A DNA stretch of 64,000 bases from Cetobacterium somerae. GTDB taxonomy: Bacteria > Fusobacteriota > Fusobacteriia > Fusobacteriales > Fusobacteriaceae. Location of the stretch: assembly GCF_022430525.1 (NCBI RefSeq), contig NZ_CP092522.1, positions 62,001-126,000 of the forward strand, written 5' to 3'. The notes under the pieces are model-generated. The model was not told the origin of the DNA, ran no database searches, and worked only from the letters and a program-made list of their open reading frames with translations. Both the position numbers and the translations under genes were made by a program. This document shows positions 17,387 to 26,119 of the stretch, in pieces; position 1 is the first letter of the stretch; every line of letters begins with the position of its first letter.

Positions 17387-18707
17387 CCTCTTTACTAAAA
17401 TATTTGTATTTTCACTATTTATAGTATTGATAACAATTTTAATAAATTATTCTTTTAATGCTATTTTCTTAGAGAAGTTTTATATTTATAGAAAAAAAGA
17501 AGTAATGTTAAAAGTTATACAAAATGCAAAAATTATTTATGAAACACAGTCTGAAAATAATTTTGAAAATTATGTCTATGATGTAAAAGAATCCATGGGA
17601 ATAGATATAGATATAAAAAATTCCAAGAAGAGTCGTATGATGGGAAGTCATATGATGAGAAGAAGTGATAGTATAGATAATATTCCATATAATAAATTTA
17701 TAGATAAGGAGTTGTTAGGAAATGATGCTAAGATTTTGTACTATGGAGAAGAGATATCAAAAGATACGGGAATATTTGTAAGTACTTCTTTATCAGTTAT
17801 TCAAGCCCATAGTCATGAAAGTAACATATTTAATATTATGACAGCATTAGTAGCATTAGCTATATCTTTAGGAACAGGATTAATATTTTCAAAAAGAATT
17901 ACAAAAGATATAGAGTATTTAAATAAAAAGGCTGATAAAATTTCAAAATTAGATTTCTCAGAAAATATTGAAATTAATAGAAATGATGAGATTGGAGATT
18001 TAAGTAAAAATTTAGAAAAAATGTCAAAAGAACTTTCAACATCAGTATCTAATTTAAAATCTTTTGTATCAAATGCATCTCATGAACTAAGAACTCCGAT
18101 TGCTGTTATTTGTACTCATGCAACAGCACTCCTTGAGCATAAAGAAATTAAAGAAGATGAGAAAAGAAAGTATTATGAAATAATTTTAAAAGTTGGAAAT
18201 GAAATGAAAGAATTAATTGAAAATTTATTAATATTATCTAAATTAGATAGTACAGTTTTCAAATTAAGAAATGAGAGTGTAAATTTAAAAAAAATTATAG
18301 AGGAAGCTTTGGAAAGATACGATATAATTGAATTAGAAAGAGATATAAATATAAATCTAAATTTAGATACAGAGAATGTACTTGGAGATTCAAGAATTAT
18401 AAAATTAGTTTTAAATAATTTAATCCAAAATGCTTTAAAATATAGTATTATTGGTGGTGATGTAAAGATTTTCCAAAAATTTAATTACTTAGTTATAGAG
18501 AATACTTTTCAAGGAGAACTTGGAAATGAGATTGAAAAACTTCTTCAACCTTTTTCAAGAGGCAAAAATGCTGAAGATTTTAAATTTGATGGAATGGGTT
18601 TAGGCTTATCTATAATATCTAAAGCTTTAAATTTAGCATCAATAAAATACGAGATAAAAGTAGATCAGAATAAATTTATAGTAAAATTAAAAATATTAGA
18701 TAATTAG
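17361..18707 (+). CDS. Sensor histidine kinase with Met-rich sensor segment
   Basis: 448 residues. Membrane spans at about 13-36 and 158-177 flank a periplasmic sensor of about 120 residues. The sensor contains a basic Met/His run at 90-101 (KSRMMGSHMMRR) and a His pair (AHSH) at 149-152. HAMP about 178-230, HisKA with phospho-acceptor His241 (SNASHELRTP), then the HATPase domain with N box NNLIQNALKYS and G box GMGLGLSII. The Met/His run fits Cu(I) or Ag(I) sensing in the manner of CusS, by analogy. Co-transcribed with the response regulator. Confidence 0.92.
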   Translation: MYLAKIRVNLFTKIFVFSLFIVLITILINYSFNAIFLEKFYIYRKKEVMLKVIQNAKIIYETQSENNFENYVYDVKESMGIDIDIKNSKKSRMMGSHMMRRSDSIDNIPYNKFIDKELLGNDAKILYYGEEISKDTGIFVSTSLSVIQAHSHESNIFNIMTALVALAISLGTGLIFSKRITKDIEYLNKKADKISKLDFSENIEINRNDEIGDLSKNLEKMSKELSTSVSNLKSFVSNASHELRTPIAVICTHATALLEHKEIKEDEKRKYYEIILKVGNEMKELIENLLILSKLDSTVFKLRNESVNLKKIIEEALERYDIIELERDININLNLDTENVLGDSRIIKLVLNNLIQNALKYSIIGGDVKIFQKFNYLVIENTFQGELGNEIEKLLQPFSRGKNAEDFKFDGMGLGLSIISKALNLASIKYEIKVDQNKFIVKLKILDN

Positions 18708-18746
18708 TTTAATAAAAAATACACTTATGAAAGGAGAGTTTTTAAA

Positions 18747-19562
18747 ATGTTTAAAGTAAATGATAAAATATGTATAGGTTGTGGAATGTGTGTAAAAGAT
18801 TGTTTTGTACGAGATATTGAGTTAGTTGAAGGAAAGGCAGTAATAAAAAATGTGACATGCTTTAAGTGTGGACATTGTGTAGCTGTATGTCCTGTAGCAG
18901 CGGTGTCTACAGATGAATATAGTATGGATGATGTAGTTGAATATAATAAAGAAAAATTTACTATTGAGCCTGATAATCTTTTAAATTTTATAAAATTTGA
19001 GAGAACAATAAGACAATTTAAGGAAAAAGATGTAGAGAATGAAAAGCTTTTAAAGATAATTGAAGCTGGAAGATTTACACAAACAGCTAGTAATGCACAA
19101 AATGTAAACTATGTAGTAATAAAAGAGCAGATTCAAGAAGTTAGAAAAATAACTCTAGAAGTTTTGAATAGTTTAGGAGAATATGTTTTAGAGAATTCAA
19201 CAAATCCTTTATATAAAAGATATGCTAAAATGTGGAGAAAAATGTATAATGATTTTATAGATAATCCTTTAGGAATAGATAATTTATTTTTTAGAGCACC
19301 AGCTTTGATAGTAGTTACTTCAGAACATCCTTTAAATGCTGGATTAGCTTCAGCAAATATGAAGCTTATGGTTGATGCTTTAGGATTAGGAACTGTTTTT
19401 AGTGGATTTTTTACAAGAGCTTGTGAAGGTAATTCTAGAATAAAAGATTTTTTAGGAATCGAAGAGAAACAAATTGTAGTAACATGCATGGTTATTGGAT
19501 ATCCAAATGTAAAGTATTCAAGAACTGCTCCGAGAAAAGCTCCAAACATTATTTGGAAATAA
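18747..19562 (+). CDS. Ferredoxin-nitroreductase fusion
   Basis: 271 residues. Residues 5-60 hold two 4Fe-4S motifs (CIGCGMCVKDC and CFKCGHCVAVCP), and 80-271 form an FMN-dependent nitroreductase domain (ERTIRQFKEKDV, RFTQTASNAQNVNYVVI, and late GLGTVFSGFF). Such fusions are common in anaerobes and are thought to pass electrons from ferredoxin to FMN; the substrate is unknown. AAAGGAGAG precedes the ATG. The gap of 39 bases after the kinase gene carries no clear terminator, so it may belong to the same transcript. Confidence 0.9.
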   Translation: MFKVNDKICIGCGMCVKDCFVRDIELVEGKAVIKNVTCFKCGHCVAVCPVAAVSTDEYSMDDVVEYNKEKFTIEPDNLLNFIKFERTIRQFKEKDVENEKLLKIIEAGRFTQTASNAQNVNYVVIKEQIQEVRKITLEVLNSLGEYVLENSTNPLYKRYAKMWRKMYNDFIDNPLGIDNLFFRAPALIVVTSEHPLNAGLASANMKLMVDALGLGTVFSGFFTRACEGNSRIKDFLGIEEKQIVVTCMVIGYPNVKYSRTAPRKAPNIIWK

Positions 19563-19577
19563 AAAAATACTTTTTAG

Positions 19578-19617
19578 ATAAAACTGTCAACTTAATTATG
19601 ACAGTTTTATTTTTTTA
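19578..19617 (+). terminator. Terminator after the nitroreductase gene
   Basis: A 12-bp stem (ATAAAACTGTCA against TGACAGTTTTAT) with a 9-base loop, then seven Ts. Confidence 0.88.
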
Positions 19618-19676
19618 AAAAAGTTTTATATAATGAAAAAAAAATATGTTATAATGAAAATAAAAAGGAGAATTTG

Positions 19677-20579
19677 ATGAGAGGGTTTATACTAGGTATT
19701 ATTTCAGCTTTATTTTTTTCATTAACATTTATTTTAAATGAGGTTATTAGTTCAACTCAAGGAAATTTTTTATGGACAGCTTCTCTTAGATATATTTTTA
19801 TGTTAATAATTTTATTTGTAATATTATTAACTAAAAAGCAGGTTAGTGAAGTATATAAACATATTTTAGAATTTCCAAAAAAATGGATATTTTGGAGCAC
19901 AATAGGATTTGGATTTTTTTATTTACCTTTATGTTTTGCATCAACTTATGGTGAAGGATGGTTAGTTGCTTCAACATGGCAAATAACAATAGTAGCAGGA
20001 GCTTTGATGACTCCTATTATTTCTAAAGGTAAACTCCCAGTAAAATTTTTAAAACTATCATTAATAATTCTTTTAGGGATATTTATTATACAGTTTGAAA
20101 ACTTTAAAGTGATTTCTTTGAAAAGTGGACTTTTCGGAATTATTCCGGTTTTTATAGGAGCTTTTGCATATCCTTTAGGAAATAGAAAGATGATGAATCT
20201 TGTAGGAGAAAGATTGACAGCTTTACAAAGAGTTTTTGGAATGACCCTTTGTAGTCTTCCGTTTTGGATTATAGTATCAATTTATGGTTTTTTTTCAAGT
20301 GGATATCCAAAATATAACCAAATTTTAAGTTCAATATTAGTTGCACTTTTTTCTGGAGTTATAGCGACAACATTATTTTTTAAAGCTACAGATTTAAGTA
20401 AAAATTGTCCGAATAGATTGGCTGTAATTGAAGCAACTCAAGCTACGGAAATAGTATTTACGATTATAGGAGGAGTATTGCTAGGCAATAATTTACCTTC
20501 AATATTATCTATGGTAGGTATTATTTTAATAGTTGTTGGAATTATTTTTGGAAGTTTTTTAAAAGAAAAAGCCCATTGA
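19677..20579 (+). CDS. DMT-superfamily transporter (EmrE-like, DUF-type multidrug exporter)
   Basis: 300 residues with ten predicted helices, the usual two EamA-like halves. Segments such as ALFFSLTFILNEVI near the N-terminus and late NRLAVIEATQATEIVFTIIGGVLLG fit the 'multidrug resistance efflux transporter' branch of the DMT superfamily. A TTG at 19674 directly precedes the ATG at 19677; AAAGGAG lies 6 bases before the ATG. It is monocistronic: the following terminator stem overlaps the last codons. Substrate unknown. Confidence 0.85.
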   Translation: MRGFILGIISALFFSLTFILNEVISSTQGNFLWTASLRYIFMLIILFVILLTKKQVSEVYKHILEFPKKWIFWSTIGFGFFYLPLCFASTYGEGWLVASTWQITIVAGALMTPIISKGKLPVKFLKLSLIILLGIFIIQFENFKVISLKSGLFGIIPVFIGAFAYPLGNRKMMNLVGERLTALQRVFGMTLCSLPFWIIVSIYGFFSSGYPKYNQILSSILVALFSGVIATTLFFKATDLSKNCPNRLAVIEATQATEIVFTIIGGVLLGNNLPSILSMVGIILIVVGIIFGSFLKEKAH

Positions 20580-20610
20580 ATAGTTAATCTATTCAATGGG
20601 CTTTTTTTGC
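20566..20610. terminator. Very strong terminator overlapping the DMT gene end
   Basis: A perfect 18-bp stem (20566-20583 against 20589-20606, core AGCCCATTGAATAG) with loop TTAAT and a T run. It includes the TGA stop of the transporter gene and lies 8 bases before the 3' end of the small secreted-protein gene on the other strand. Confidence 0.92.
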
Positions 20611-20617
20611 GTAAGTA

Positions 20618-20794
20618 TTAATTATTTGAGTAAATAAACATTGTTCCAGTAGCTGAAACAGGTTTAAAATTTGTTTTCGTATCTTGTGAAGTATATTTCA
20701 TTAAAGTTCCAGTGGCAGGAACTAATAAATTTTTTTCAGTAGAATAAGCCATTAAAGATAGAGATAATATTGAACTTATTATTAATAATTTCAT
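20618..20794 (-). CDS. Tiny secreted protein with duplicated ATGT motif, 58 aa
   Basis: Unrecognised. AGGAGG (20801-20806) lies 6 bases before the ATG. Residues 1-17 or so form a signal peptide (MKLLIISSILSLSLMAYS). The mature part of about 40 residues contains two copies of a short unit: VPATGTLMKYTS and VSATGTMFIYSN, about 20 residues apart, the second at the C-terminus. The repeat suggests a small beta structure. No lipobox and no cysteine. It stands alone, flanked by terminators. Function unknown. Confidence 0.75.
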   Translation of the reverse strand: MKLLIISSILSLSLMAYSTEKNLLVPATGTLMKYTSQDTKTNFKPVSATGTMFIYSNN

Positions 20795-20890
20795 GATTTT
20801 CCTCCTTTTATAAAATTGTAATTATTACAATTTTAAATTAATTATAAACTATAAGATAAAAAAATGCAAGCTATTTTTAATTTTTTAAAT

Positions 20891-20925
20891 AAAAAAACTG
20901 CTAATAAAAACTTTATTAGCAGTTT
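20891..20925 (-). terminator. Terminator of the ABC-F gene
   Basis: A perfect 14-bp stem (AAACTGCTAATAAA against TTTATTAGCAGTTT) with a 3-base loop. On the minus strand it ends in a run of Ts, just after the ABC-F stop at 20943. Confidence 0.88.
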
Positions 20926-20942
20926 CGAAATTAAATCTAATA

Positions 20943-22496
20943 TTAAATTATTTTTGTTGTCCAATCTTCAACATTCCAAATTTCAGTAGCAACATCCATA
21001 TAGAAATCAGGTTCATGGCTTACCATTAATACTGTTCCATTAAATTCTTTAATTGCTCTTTTCAACTCTTCTTTTGCATCTACATCTAAGTGATTTGTGG
21101 GCTCGTCTAGAATTAAGAAATTAATTTCACGATTCATAATTTTAGCAAGTCTAACTTTTGCATTTTCTCCTCCAGATAAAACACGCATCTGACTTGTAAT
21201 ATGATCTGTAGTTAAACCACATTTAGCAAGAGCTGCTCTAACTTCGGCATTAGTTAATCCAGGGAATTCATTCCAAAATTCATCTAAAGCAGTTATAGAA
21301 GAACTTTCTTCTTCTTGTTTAAAATAACCAATTTCTAAGAATTGTCCGTGTTCAATCTCTCCAGATAAAGATTTTATTCTTTTTAAAATTGTATTTAAAA
21401 GTGTAGATTTACCTAAACCATTAACACCTTTTATAGCAATTTTTTGGTTACGTTCTATTGTAAAATTAAGTGGTTTTGTTAAAGGTTCGTTATATCCAAT
21501 AACAAGGTCTTTTACAGTAATAATCTCTCTAGATGGTGTACGTGCAGTTTTAAATCCAAAAATTGGTTTTGGTTTTTCTCTAGCAATTTCGATAATTTCC
21601 ATACGGTCTAACTTTTTTTGTCTATCTTTAGCTAAGTTTGTTGTAGCAACTCTAGCTTTATTTCTAGCTATAAAATCTTCTAGATGAGCAATTTCTTTTT
21701 GCTGTTTCTTATAAGCTGCTTCTATTTGTCTTTTTTTCAGTTCGTACATCTCTCTAAAATAATAGTAATCACCAGTATATCTAGTTAAAACTGCATTTTC
21801 AATATGGTAGATAACATTTGTAACTTCATTTAAAAATGGAATATCATGTGAAACTAAAATAAAAGCATTTTCATAGCTTTTTAAGAAATTTTTTAGCCAA
21901 GTTATATGATCTTCATCTAGGAAGTTTGTAGGCTCGTCTAAAATTAGAATCATAGGATTTTCTAATAAAACTTTAGCTAAAAGTATTTTAGCTCTTTGAC
22001 CACCAGAAAGTTCAGAAACATCTCTTTCTAAACCAATATCAAGTAAACCTAATCCAGCAGCGTACTCTTCAATTTTAGAATCTAAATTATAAAAATCTGC
22101 TCCTTCAAGGATACTTTGGATTTCTCCAACTTCTTCTAAAATTATGTCCATTTCTTCAGGAGTACAGTCTCCCATTTTTGTGTAAAGATCCATAATTTCT
22201 TGTTCTAACTCAAACATATGAGCAAAAGCAGATTTTAAGATATCTCTAATTGTTTTTCCTTTTTCTAAAGTACTATACTGATCAAGATATCCTGTAGTGA
22301 TGTGATTACACCAAGAGACTTGTCCTTCATCAGGCATAAGTTTACCAGTAATAATATTTAAAAATGTAGATTTTCCTTCTCCGTTGGCTCCTACTAATCC
22401 AACATGTTCACCTTTTAAAAGTCTGAAAGAGGCATTTTCTAAAATAACTCTAGAACCAAATCCATGACTTACGTTTTTAACATCTAAAATACTCAT
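20943..22496 (-). CDS. ABC-F family ATPase (YkpA/YbiT-like)
   Basis: 517 residues, a cytosolic protein with two ATPase domains and no membrane spans. Walker A motifs are GANGEGKST (about 37-45) and GVNGLGKST (about 350-358); signatures are LSGGQ and LSGGEN; Walker B segments are ILILDEPTNFLD and FLILDEPTNHLD. A charged linker (about 245-300, KKRQIEAAYKKQQKEIAHLED) separates them, as in ribosome-associated ABC-F proteins that act at the E site. The length and linker fit the YkpA/YbiT group rather than antibiotic-resistance members. AGGAG precedes the ATG. Confidence 0.93.
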   Translation of the reverse strand: MSILDVKNVSHGFGSRVILENASFRLLKGEHVGLVGANGEGKSTFLNIITGKLMPDEGQVSWCNHITTGYLDQYSTLEKGKTIRDILKSAFAHMFELEQEIMDLYTKMGDCTPEEMDIILEEVGEIQSILEGADFYNLDSKIEEYAAGLGLLDIGLERDVSELSGGQRAKILLAKVLLENPMILILDEPTNFLDEDHITWLKNFLKSYENAFILVSHDIPFLNEVTNVIYHIENAVLTRYTGDYYYFREMYELKKRQIEAAYKKQQKEIAHLEDFIARNKARVATTNLAKDRQKKLDRMEIIEIAREKPKPIFGFKTARTPSREIITVKDLVIGYNEPLTKPLNFTIERNQKIAIKGVNGLGKSTLLNTILKRIKSLSGEIEHGQFLEIGYFKQEEESSSITALDEFWNEFPGLTNAEVRAALAKCGLTTDHITSQMRVLSGGENAKVRLAKIMNREINFLILDEPTNHLDVDAKEELKRAIKEFNGTVLMVSHEPDFYMDVATEIWNVEDWTTKII

Positions 22497-22683
22497 AAAA
22501 TTTAACTCCTAATATATTTAATTAATATTTTTTTTACGATACGCAATGCTCTAATTTTATCATGATTTTCAAATAAATGATACATACTTTTTTACAAGAG
22601 TTCAAGAAAGACTAGAAAACTTGTATTAATATAAAAAAAATGTTAAAATTTATACTCAATTAATTACGAGCGAGGTTTATTTT

Positions 22684-24657
22684 ATGTTAAAGAACAATCA
22701 AAATAACTGTTTTATAATTTTGAAATTTTTTATAAAACAGTATATCTATCTTTATTTTATGATGGTAATCAGTAGAATTTATTTTTTGTATAGAACTTTT
22801 CCCAAAGAAATAAAAATTCCAAAAGAAATAATTTATGAAGGATTTAAAGTCGGATGGATTTTCGATAATTCTATTATTGGTAGTTTCACCGTGATTACAT
22901 CACTTTTATTTATAATTTTTTATATTCTAAATAAAAAAAATTATAGAGTAGCAAAGAATATCTACATAATCCCAACTAGTATTTTATTTTTAATCATTTG
23001 TTCTTTAAGTTTTGGAAATGTTGAATATTTTAGAGAATTTGGATTTAATGTTAATTCATCTATTTTAAACTACTTTGGAGACACGAATGAAATAGTAGCT
23101 ACATTTTTTTCAGGAAACGACTATAACCCTATAACAAATTTATCAATTATTTTAATTTTAACAATAGGCTTTATAAAGCTAACTAAAAAAAATTTAGAAA
23201 AAATAAATTTAAGATTTGATTTCTTTGGGAATTTAAAGACTATGGTATCTATTTTAGTCATTATAACATTAGGAGTATTTTCATCAAGAGGTGGATTTTC
23301 AGAGGCAGTTTTAGACTGGGGAAGAGGATATTATTCAGAATATTCATATATGAACCAATTTGCTATAAATCCTATTTTTTCTTTAGGTAGATCTTATTAC
23401 AATTTAAAAAAAGAGCAAAGAAAAGGACGAGCATTGGAAAGAACTTTTTCAATAGATGAACTTAAATATAATATAAGAGAAATAGTAAAAGATCAACAAG
23501 CACAATATATTTCTGATAAAAATCCATTACTAAGAATAACAGATACAAAAAAAAATCAGGAAAATTATAATGTTGTAATTGTATTGATGGAAAGTTTTAT
23601 GTCAAAATATATTGGAGCTCAAGGAGCTGAAATAGATTTAACACCTAATTTTAATAAACTAGCAAAAGAGGGAGTTTTATTTAATAATTTTTATGCTACT
23701 GGAACTAGGTCTAATAGAGGTATAGCTTCTGTTACAGTTTCATACCCGTCGCCTAAAGTAATTTCTGTAACTAAAGAATTTACAGCAGGTCAAAAGGCAT
23801 TTTATTCGTTACCAAAGATTTTAAAAGAAAGAGGTTATGAAACATCATTTATATATGGTGGTGACGCTGAATTTGATAATATGGCTGGTTTTTTAAAGTT
23901 AAATGGTGTAGATAATATAATAGACGAAAAAAATTTTTCTAAAGATGATAAAACTATTAAATGGGGAGTACCAGATGATAAATTATTTGAAAAATCTATA
24001 GATTATTTAAATAATTTAAAGAAACCATTTTTTACAACAATTTTTACTTTGAGTAATCACGCACCATATGATATAGATTCAAATTACAAACGTTTTAAAA
24101 ATAATGAGTTTGGTGAATTAACTAATAGGTTAAATGCCTTTTATTTTGCGGATATGGCTTTAGGACAGTTTATAGAAAAAGCAAAGAAACAAGAATGGGC
24201 TAAAAATACAATTTTTGTTTTTGTAGCTGATCATGGCTTTAAAACAGATTCAAATTTTGATTTAAATTGGGAAAATTTTAAAATTCCACTTCTTTTATGG
24301 TCACCAGGAGACATATTTAATCCTGAAATTAGAGACATCACATCATCTCAAGTAGATATTCTTCCCACTATAATGGGAATTTTAGGAGGAACTTATAAAA
24401 ATTCAAGTTGGGGAAAAAATCTTTTTATTTCTTCTGAAGAAAGTTCATATGCTTACATAGTACAAAATAACTTTTACGGAGTAATAAAAGATAATCTTCT
24501 TCTTATTGATGGAGATGGAGTTAAGCCAAAACTTGTAGATATGCAAAGATCAGAATATTTAGAAGATATAGATACTCTAAATAAGTTACATGAGATTACT
24601 AGGACTTATTTAGAGTTAGAAACATATCAATTAAAAAACGGAACTTTTGCAAACTAA
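22684..24657 (+). CDS. LtaS-like sulfatase-fold phosphoglycerol transferase
   Basis: 657 residues. Five predicted membrane helices lie in the first 210 residues, followed by an extracytoplasmic alkaline phosphatase/sulfatase domain from about 295. The metal-binding Glu is in VIVLMESF, the likely nucleophile Thr in ATGTRSNRG, and later metal ligands in GGDAEFDN and VADHGF. In lipoteichoic acid synthase this fold transfers glycerol-phosphate; in Gram-negatives relatives modify glucans or other envelope glycans with phosphoglycerol or phosphoethanolamine. The two Ugp-like importers at the left end may be related to phosphoglycerol metabolism, but that is speculative. A fair promoter (TTGTAT-17-TAAAAT) lies near 22620-22650. 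Confidence 0.85.
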   Translation: MLKNNQNNCFIILKFFIKQYIYLYFMMVISRIYFLYRTFPKEIKIPKEIIYEGFKVGWIFDNSIIGSFTVITSLLFIIFYILNKKNYRVAKNIYIIPTSILFLIICSLSFGNVEYFREFGFNVNSSILNYFGDTNEIVATFFSGNDYNPITNLSIILILTIGFIKLTKKNLEKINLRFDFFGNLKTMVSILVIITLGVFSSRGGFSEAVLDWGRGYYSEYSYMNQFAINPIFSLGRSYYNLKKEQRKGRALERTFSIDELKYNIREIVKDQQAQYISDKNPLLRITDTKKNQENYNVVIVLMESFMSKYIGAQGAEIDLTPNFNKLAKEGVLFNNFYATGTRSNRGIASVTVSYPSPKVISVTKEFTAGQKAFYSLPKILKERGYETSFIYGGDAEFDNMAGFLKLNGVDNIIDEKNFSKDDKTIKWGVPDDKLFEKSIDYLNNLKKPFFTTIFTLSNHAPYDIDSNYKRFKNNEFGELTNRLNAFYFADMALGQFIEKAKKQEWAKNTIFVFVADHGFKTDSNFDLNWENFKIPLLLWSPGDIFNPEIRDITSSQVDILPTIMGILGGTYKNSSWGKNLFISSEESSYAYIVQNNFYGVIKDNLLLIDGDGVKPKLVDMQRSEYLEDIDTLNKLHEITRTYLELETYQLKNGTFAN

Positions 24658-24739
24658 AAAATAGTAATTATTGATTTTTAAAAGGGAAATTACTAAAAAA
24701 TTAGAATAACATAATAAACAACTAATTGGAGGTAGAAAT

Positions 24740-25495
24740 ATGAGTTTTAAAAATCAAATTGTTGTTATTACAGGTGGAGCAAAGGGTATTGGAAGAGGAC
24801 TAGTAGAATCTTTTGCCAAGGAAAATGCAGATATATATTTTTTAGATATGGATTTTGAAAGTGGTAATAAATTAGAGAATGAGCTTAATGATAAAGGATA
24901 TCGTGTTCATTTTAGATTAGTAGATATAACTAAAGAGATAGAACTAGCAGAAGTTATAGATAAAATTCCAAAAATAGATGTTTTATGTAGTAACTGTGGA
25001 ATATTTCCACAAAAAAAAATAATGGATATGAATGTTGAGGATTGGGAAAAAGTTCAAAAAGTAAATGTAACAAGCACATTTTTAGTAACTAAACATTCTA
25101 TAAAGAAGATGATTGGAGCAAAATATGGAAGAATAATTTTAACATCATCAATAACAGGACCAGTAACAGGATTTCCGGGATGGAGTCATTACGGTGCGAG
25201 TAAAGCGGCGTTGTTAGGGTTTATGAGATCAGCTTGTTTAGAAGTTGCTAAATTTGGGATTACAATAAATGCAGTTATGCCAGGAAATATATTAACAGAA
25301 GGATTAGCTCAGCAAGGAAATGATTATATTAATAGTATGAAAAAAAGTGTACCAGTAGGATTTTTAGGTGATGTTTCCGATATAGCTAACGGTGTTATGT
25401 TTTTTGCTAAAAAAGAAAGCAGATATATAACAGGCCAAACTTTAATTATAGACGGTGGACAAATTTTACCAGAATCTTTAGAGGCTTTAGCTTAA
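24740..25495 (+). CDS. Short-chain dehydrogenase/reductase (UcpA/FabG-like)
   Basis: 251 residues, Rossmann fold. Cofactor motif TGGAKGIGRG (about 11-20), catalytic Ser in LTSSITG and the YGASK motif at about 152-156 (Tyr, Lys), and a C-terminus IDGGQILPESLEAL resembling the end of E. coli UcpA. The usual NNAG motif reads SNCG (CSNCGIF), so the first Asn and the Ala are replaced by Ser and Cys. Reaction unknown. GGAGG precedes the ATG; it follows the LtaS-like gene by 82 bases. Confidence 0.88.
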   Translation: MSFKNQIVVITGGAKGIGRGLVESFAKENADIYFLDMDFESGNKLENELNDKGYRVHFRLVDITKEIELAEVIDKIPKIDVLCSNCGIFPQKKIMDMNVEDWEKVQKVNVTSTFLVTKHSIKKMIGAKYGRIILTSSITGPVTGFPGWSHYGASKAALLGFMRSACLEVAKFGITINAVMPGNILTEGLAQQGNDYINSMKKSVPVGFLGDVSDIANGVMFFAKKESRYITGQTLIIDGGQILPESLEALA

Positions 25496-25499
25496 TTGA

Positions 25500-25528
25500 T
25501 TTACTATTTGTTTCCATAATGGTATAAT
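25500..25528 (+). promoter_or_regulatory. Candidate promoter of the DedA-like gene
   Basis: TTTACT, a 17-base spacer and a consensus TATAAT at 25523-25528, 26 bases before the ATG at 25555. Confidence 0.5.
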
Positions 25529-25554
25529 TAAAAAAAATTCTTAAAGGATAGTTT

Positions 25555-26103
25555 ATGTTTGAAATATTAAAAGAGTTTGGGATTTACGGAATAGCAATAG
25601 CTGGATTGTTAGAGGCAACAATATTACCTATTCCAATGGAGACAATATCCGTACCAGTATATCTTTCTTCAAGAGAGAAAGTGGCGTATTTATTAATAAT
25701 TTTAATAATTTGCTCTACTTTAGGTAGCATAATTGGTTATTTATTTTGGAGAAAAATTAGTGGACCAATTAAAAATAGATATTTAAAATCAGAAATATTT
25801 GTTAAAATAAAAAAAATGTATGAAAAAAATGCTTTATTAACATTGCTGACATCTGCATTTACACCAATACCTTTTGAAGGATATATTATAGTAGCAGGGA
25901 TTCTTGAAATAGAATTTAAAATATTTTTATTAGGAGTAGTTTTTAGTAGAGCTTTGAGGCATATTCCTCAAGGTATATTGATATATTTTTATGGAGAAAA
26001 AATAACAAAAAATATAGGAATATATAGTCTTATAACTGCGATAATTATATTCATAATTTTTTTCTTTATAAGAAAAATTATGAATAAAAAAAGACACCTT
26101 TAA
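25555..26103 (+). CDS. DedA/VTT-family membrane protein (YqaA-like)
   Basis: 182 residues with about five hydrophobic segments. It has the family layout: an early GLLEATILPIPMETISVP, a middle GYLFWRKISGP, then TSAFTPIPFEGYIIVAGI, and RALRHIPQG near the last helices. DedA-family proteins are inner-membrane proteins, several of which act as lipid scramblases or flippases; the exact role of the short YqaA branch is unknown. AAAGGA precedes the ATG. Monocistronic, ending at a bidirectional terminator. Confidence 0.85.
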   Translation: MFEILKEFGIYGIAIAGLLEATILPIPMETISVPVYLSSREKVAYLLIILIICSTLGSIIGYLFWRKISGPIKNRYLKSEIFVKIKKMYEKNALLTLLTSAFTPIPFEGYIIVAGILEIEFKIFLLGVVFSRALRHIPQGILIYFYGEKITKNIGIYSLITAIIIFIIFFFIRKIMNKKRHL

Positions 26104-26115
26104 GTGTCTTTTTTT
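26086..26115. terminator. Bidirectional terminator between DedA-like and transporter genes
   Basis: A perfect 12-bp stem (AAAAAAAGACAC against GTGTCTTTTTTT) with loop CTTTAA, shared by the converging genes at 25555 and 26120. Confidence 0.9.
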
Positions 26116-26119
26116 ATTA

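Noticed and set aside
19133-19549. 138-codon leftward frame inside the nitroreductase gene
   Set aside because: Fully antisense to a gene with clear domains; no initiation signal.
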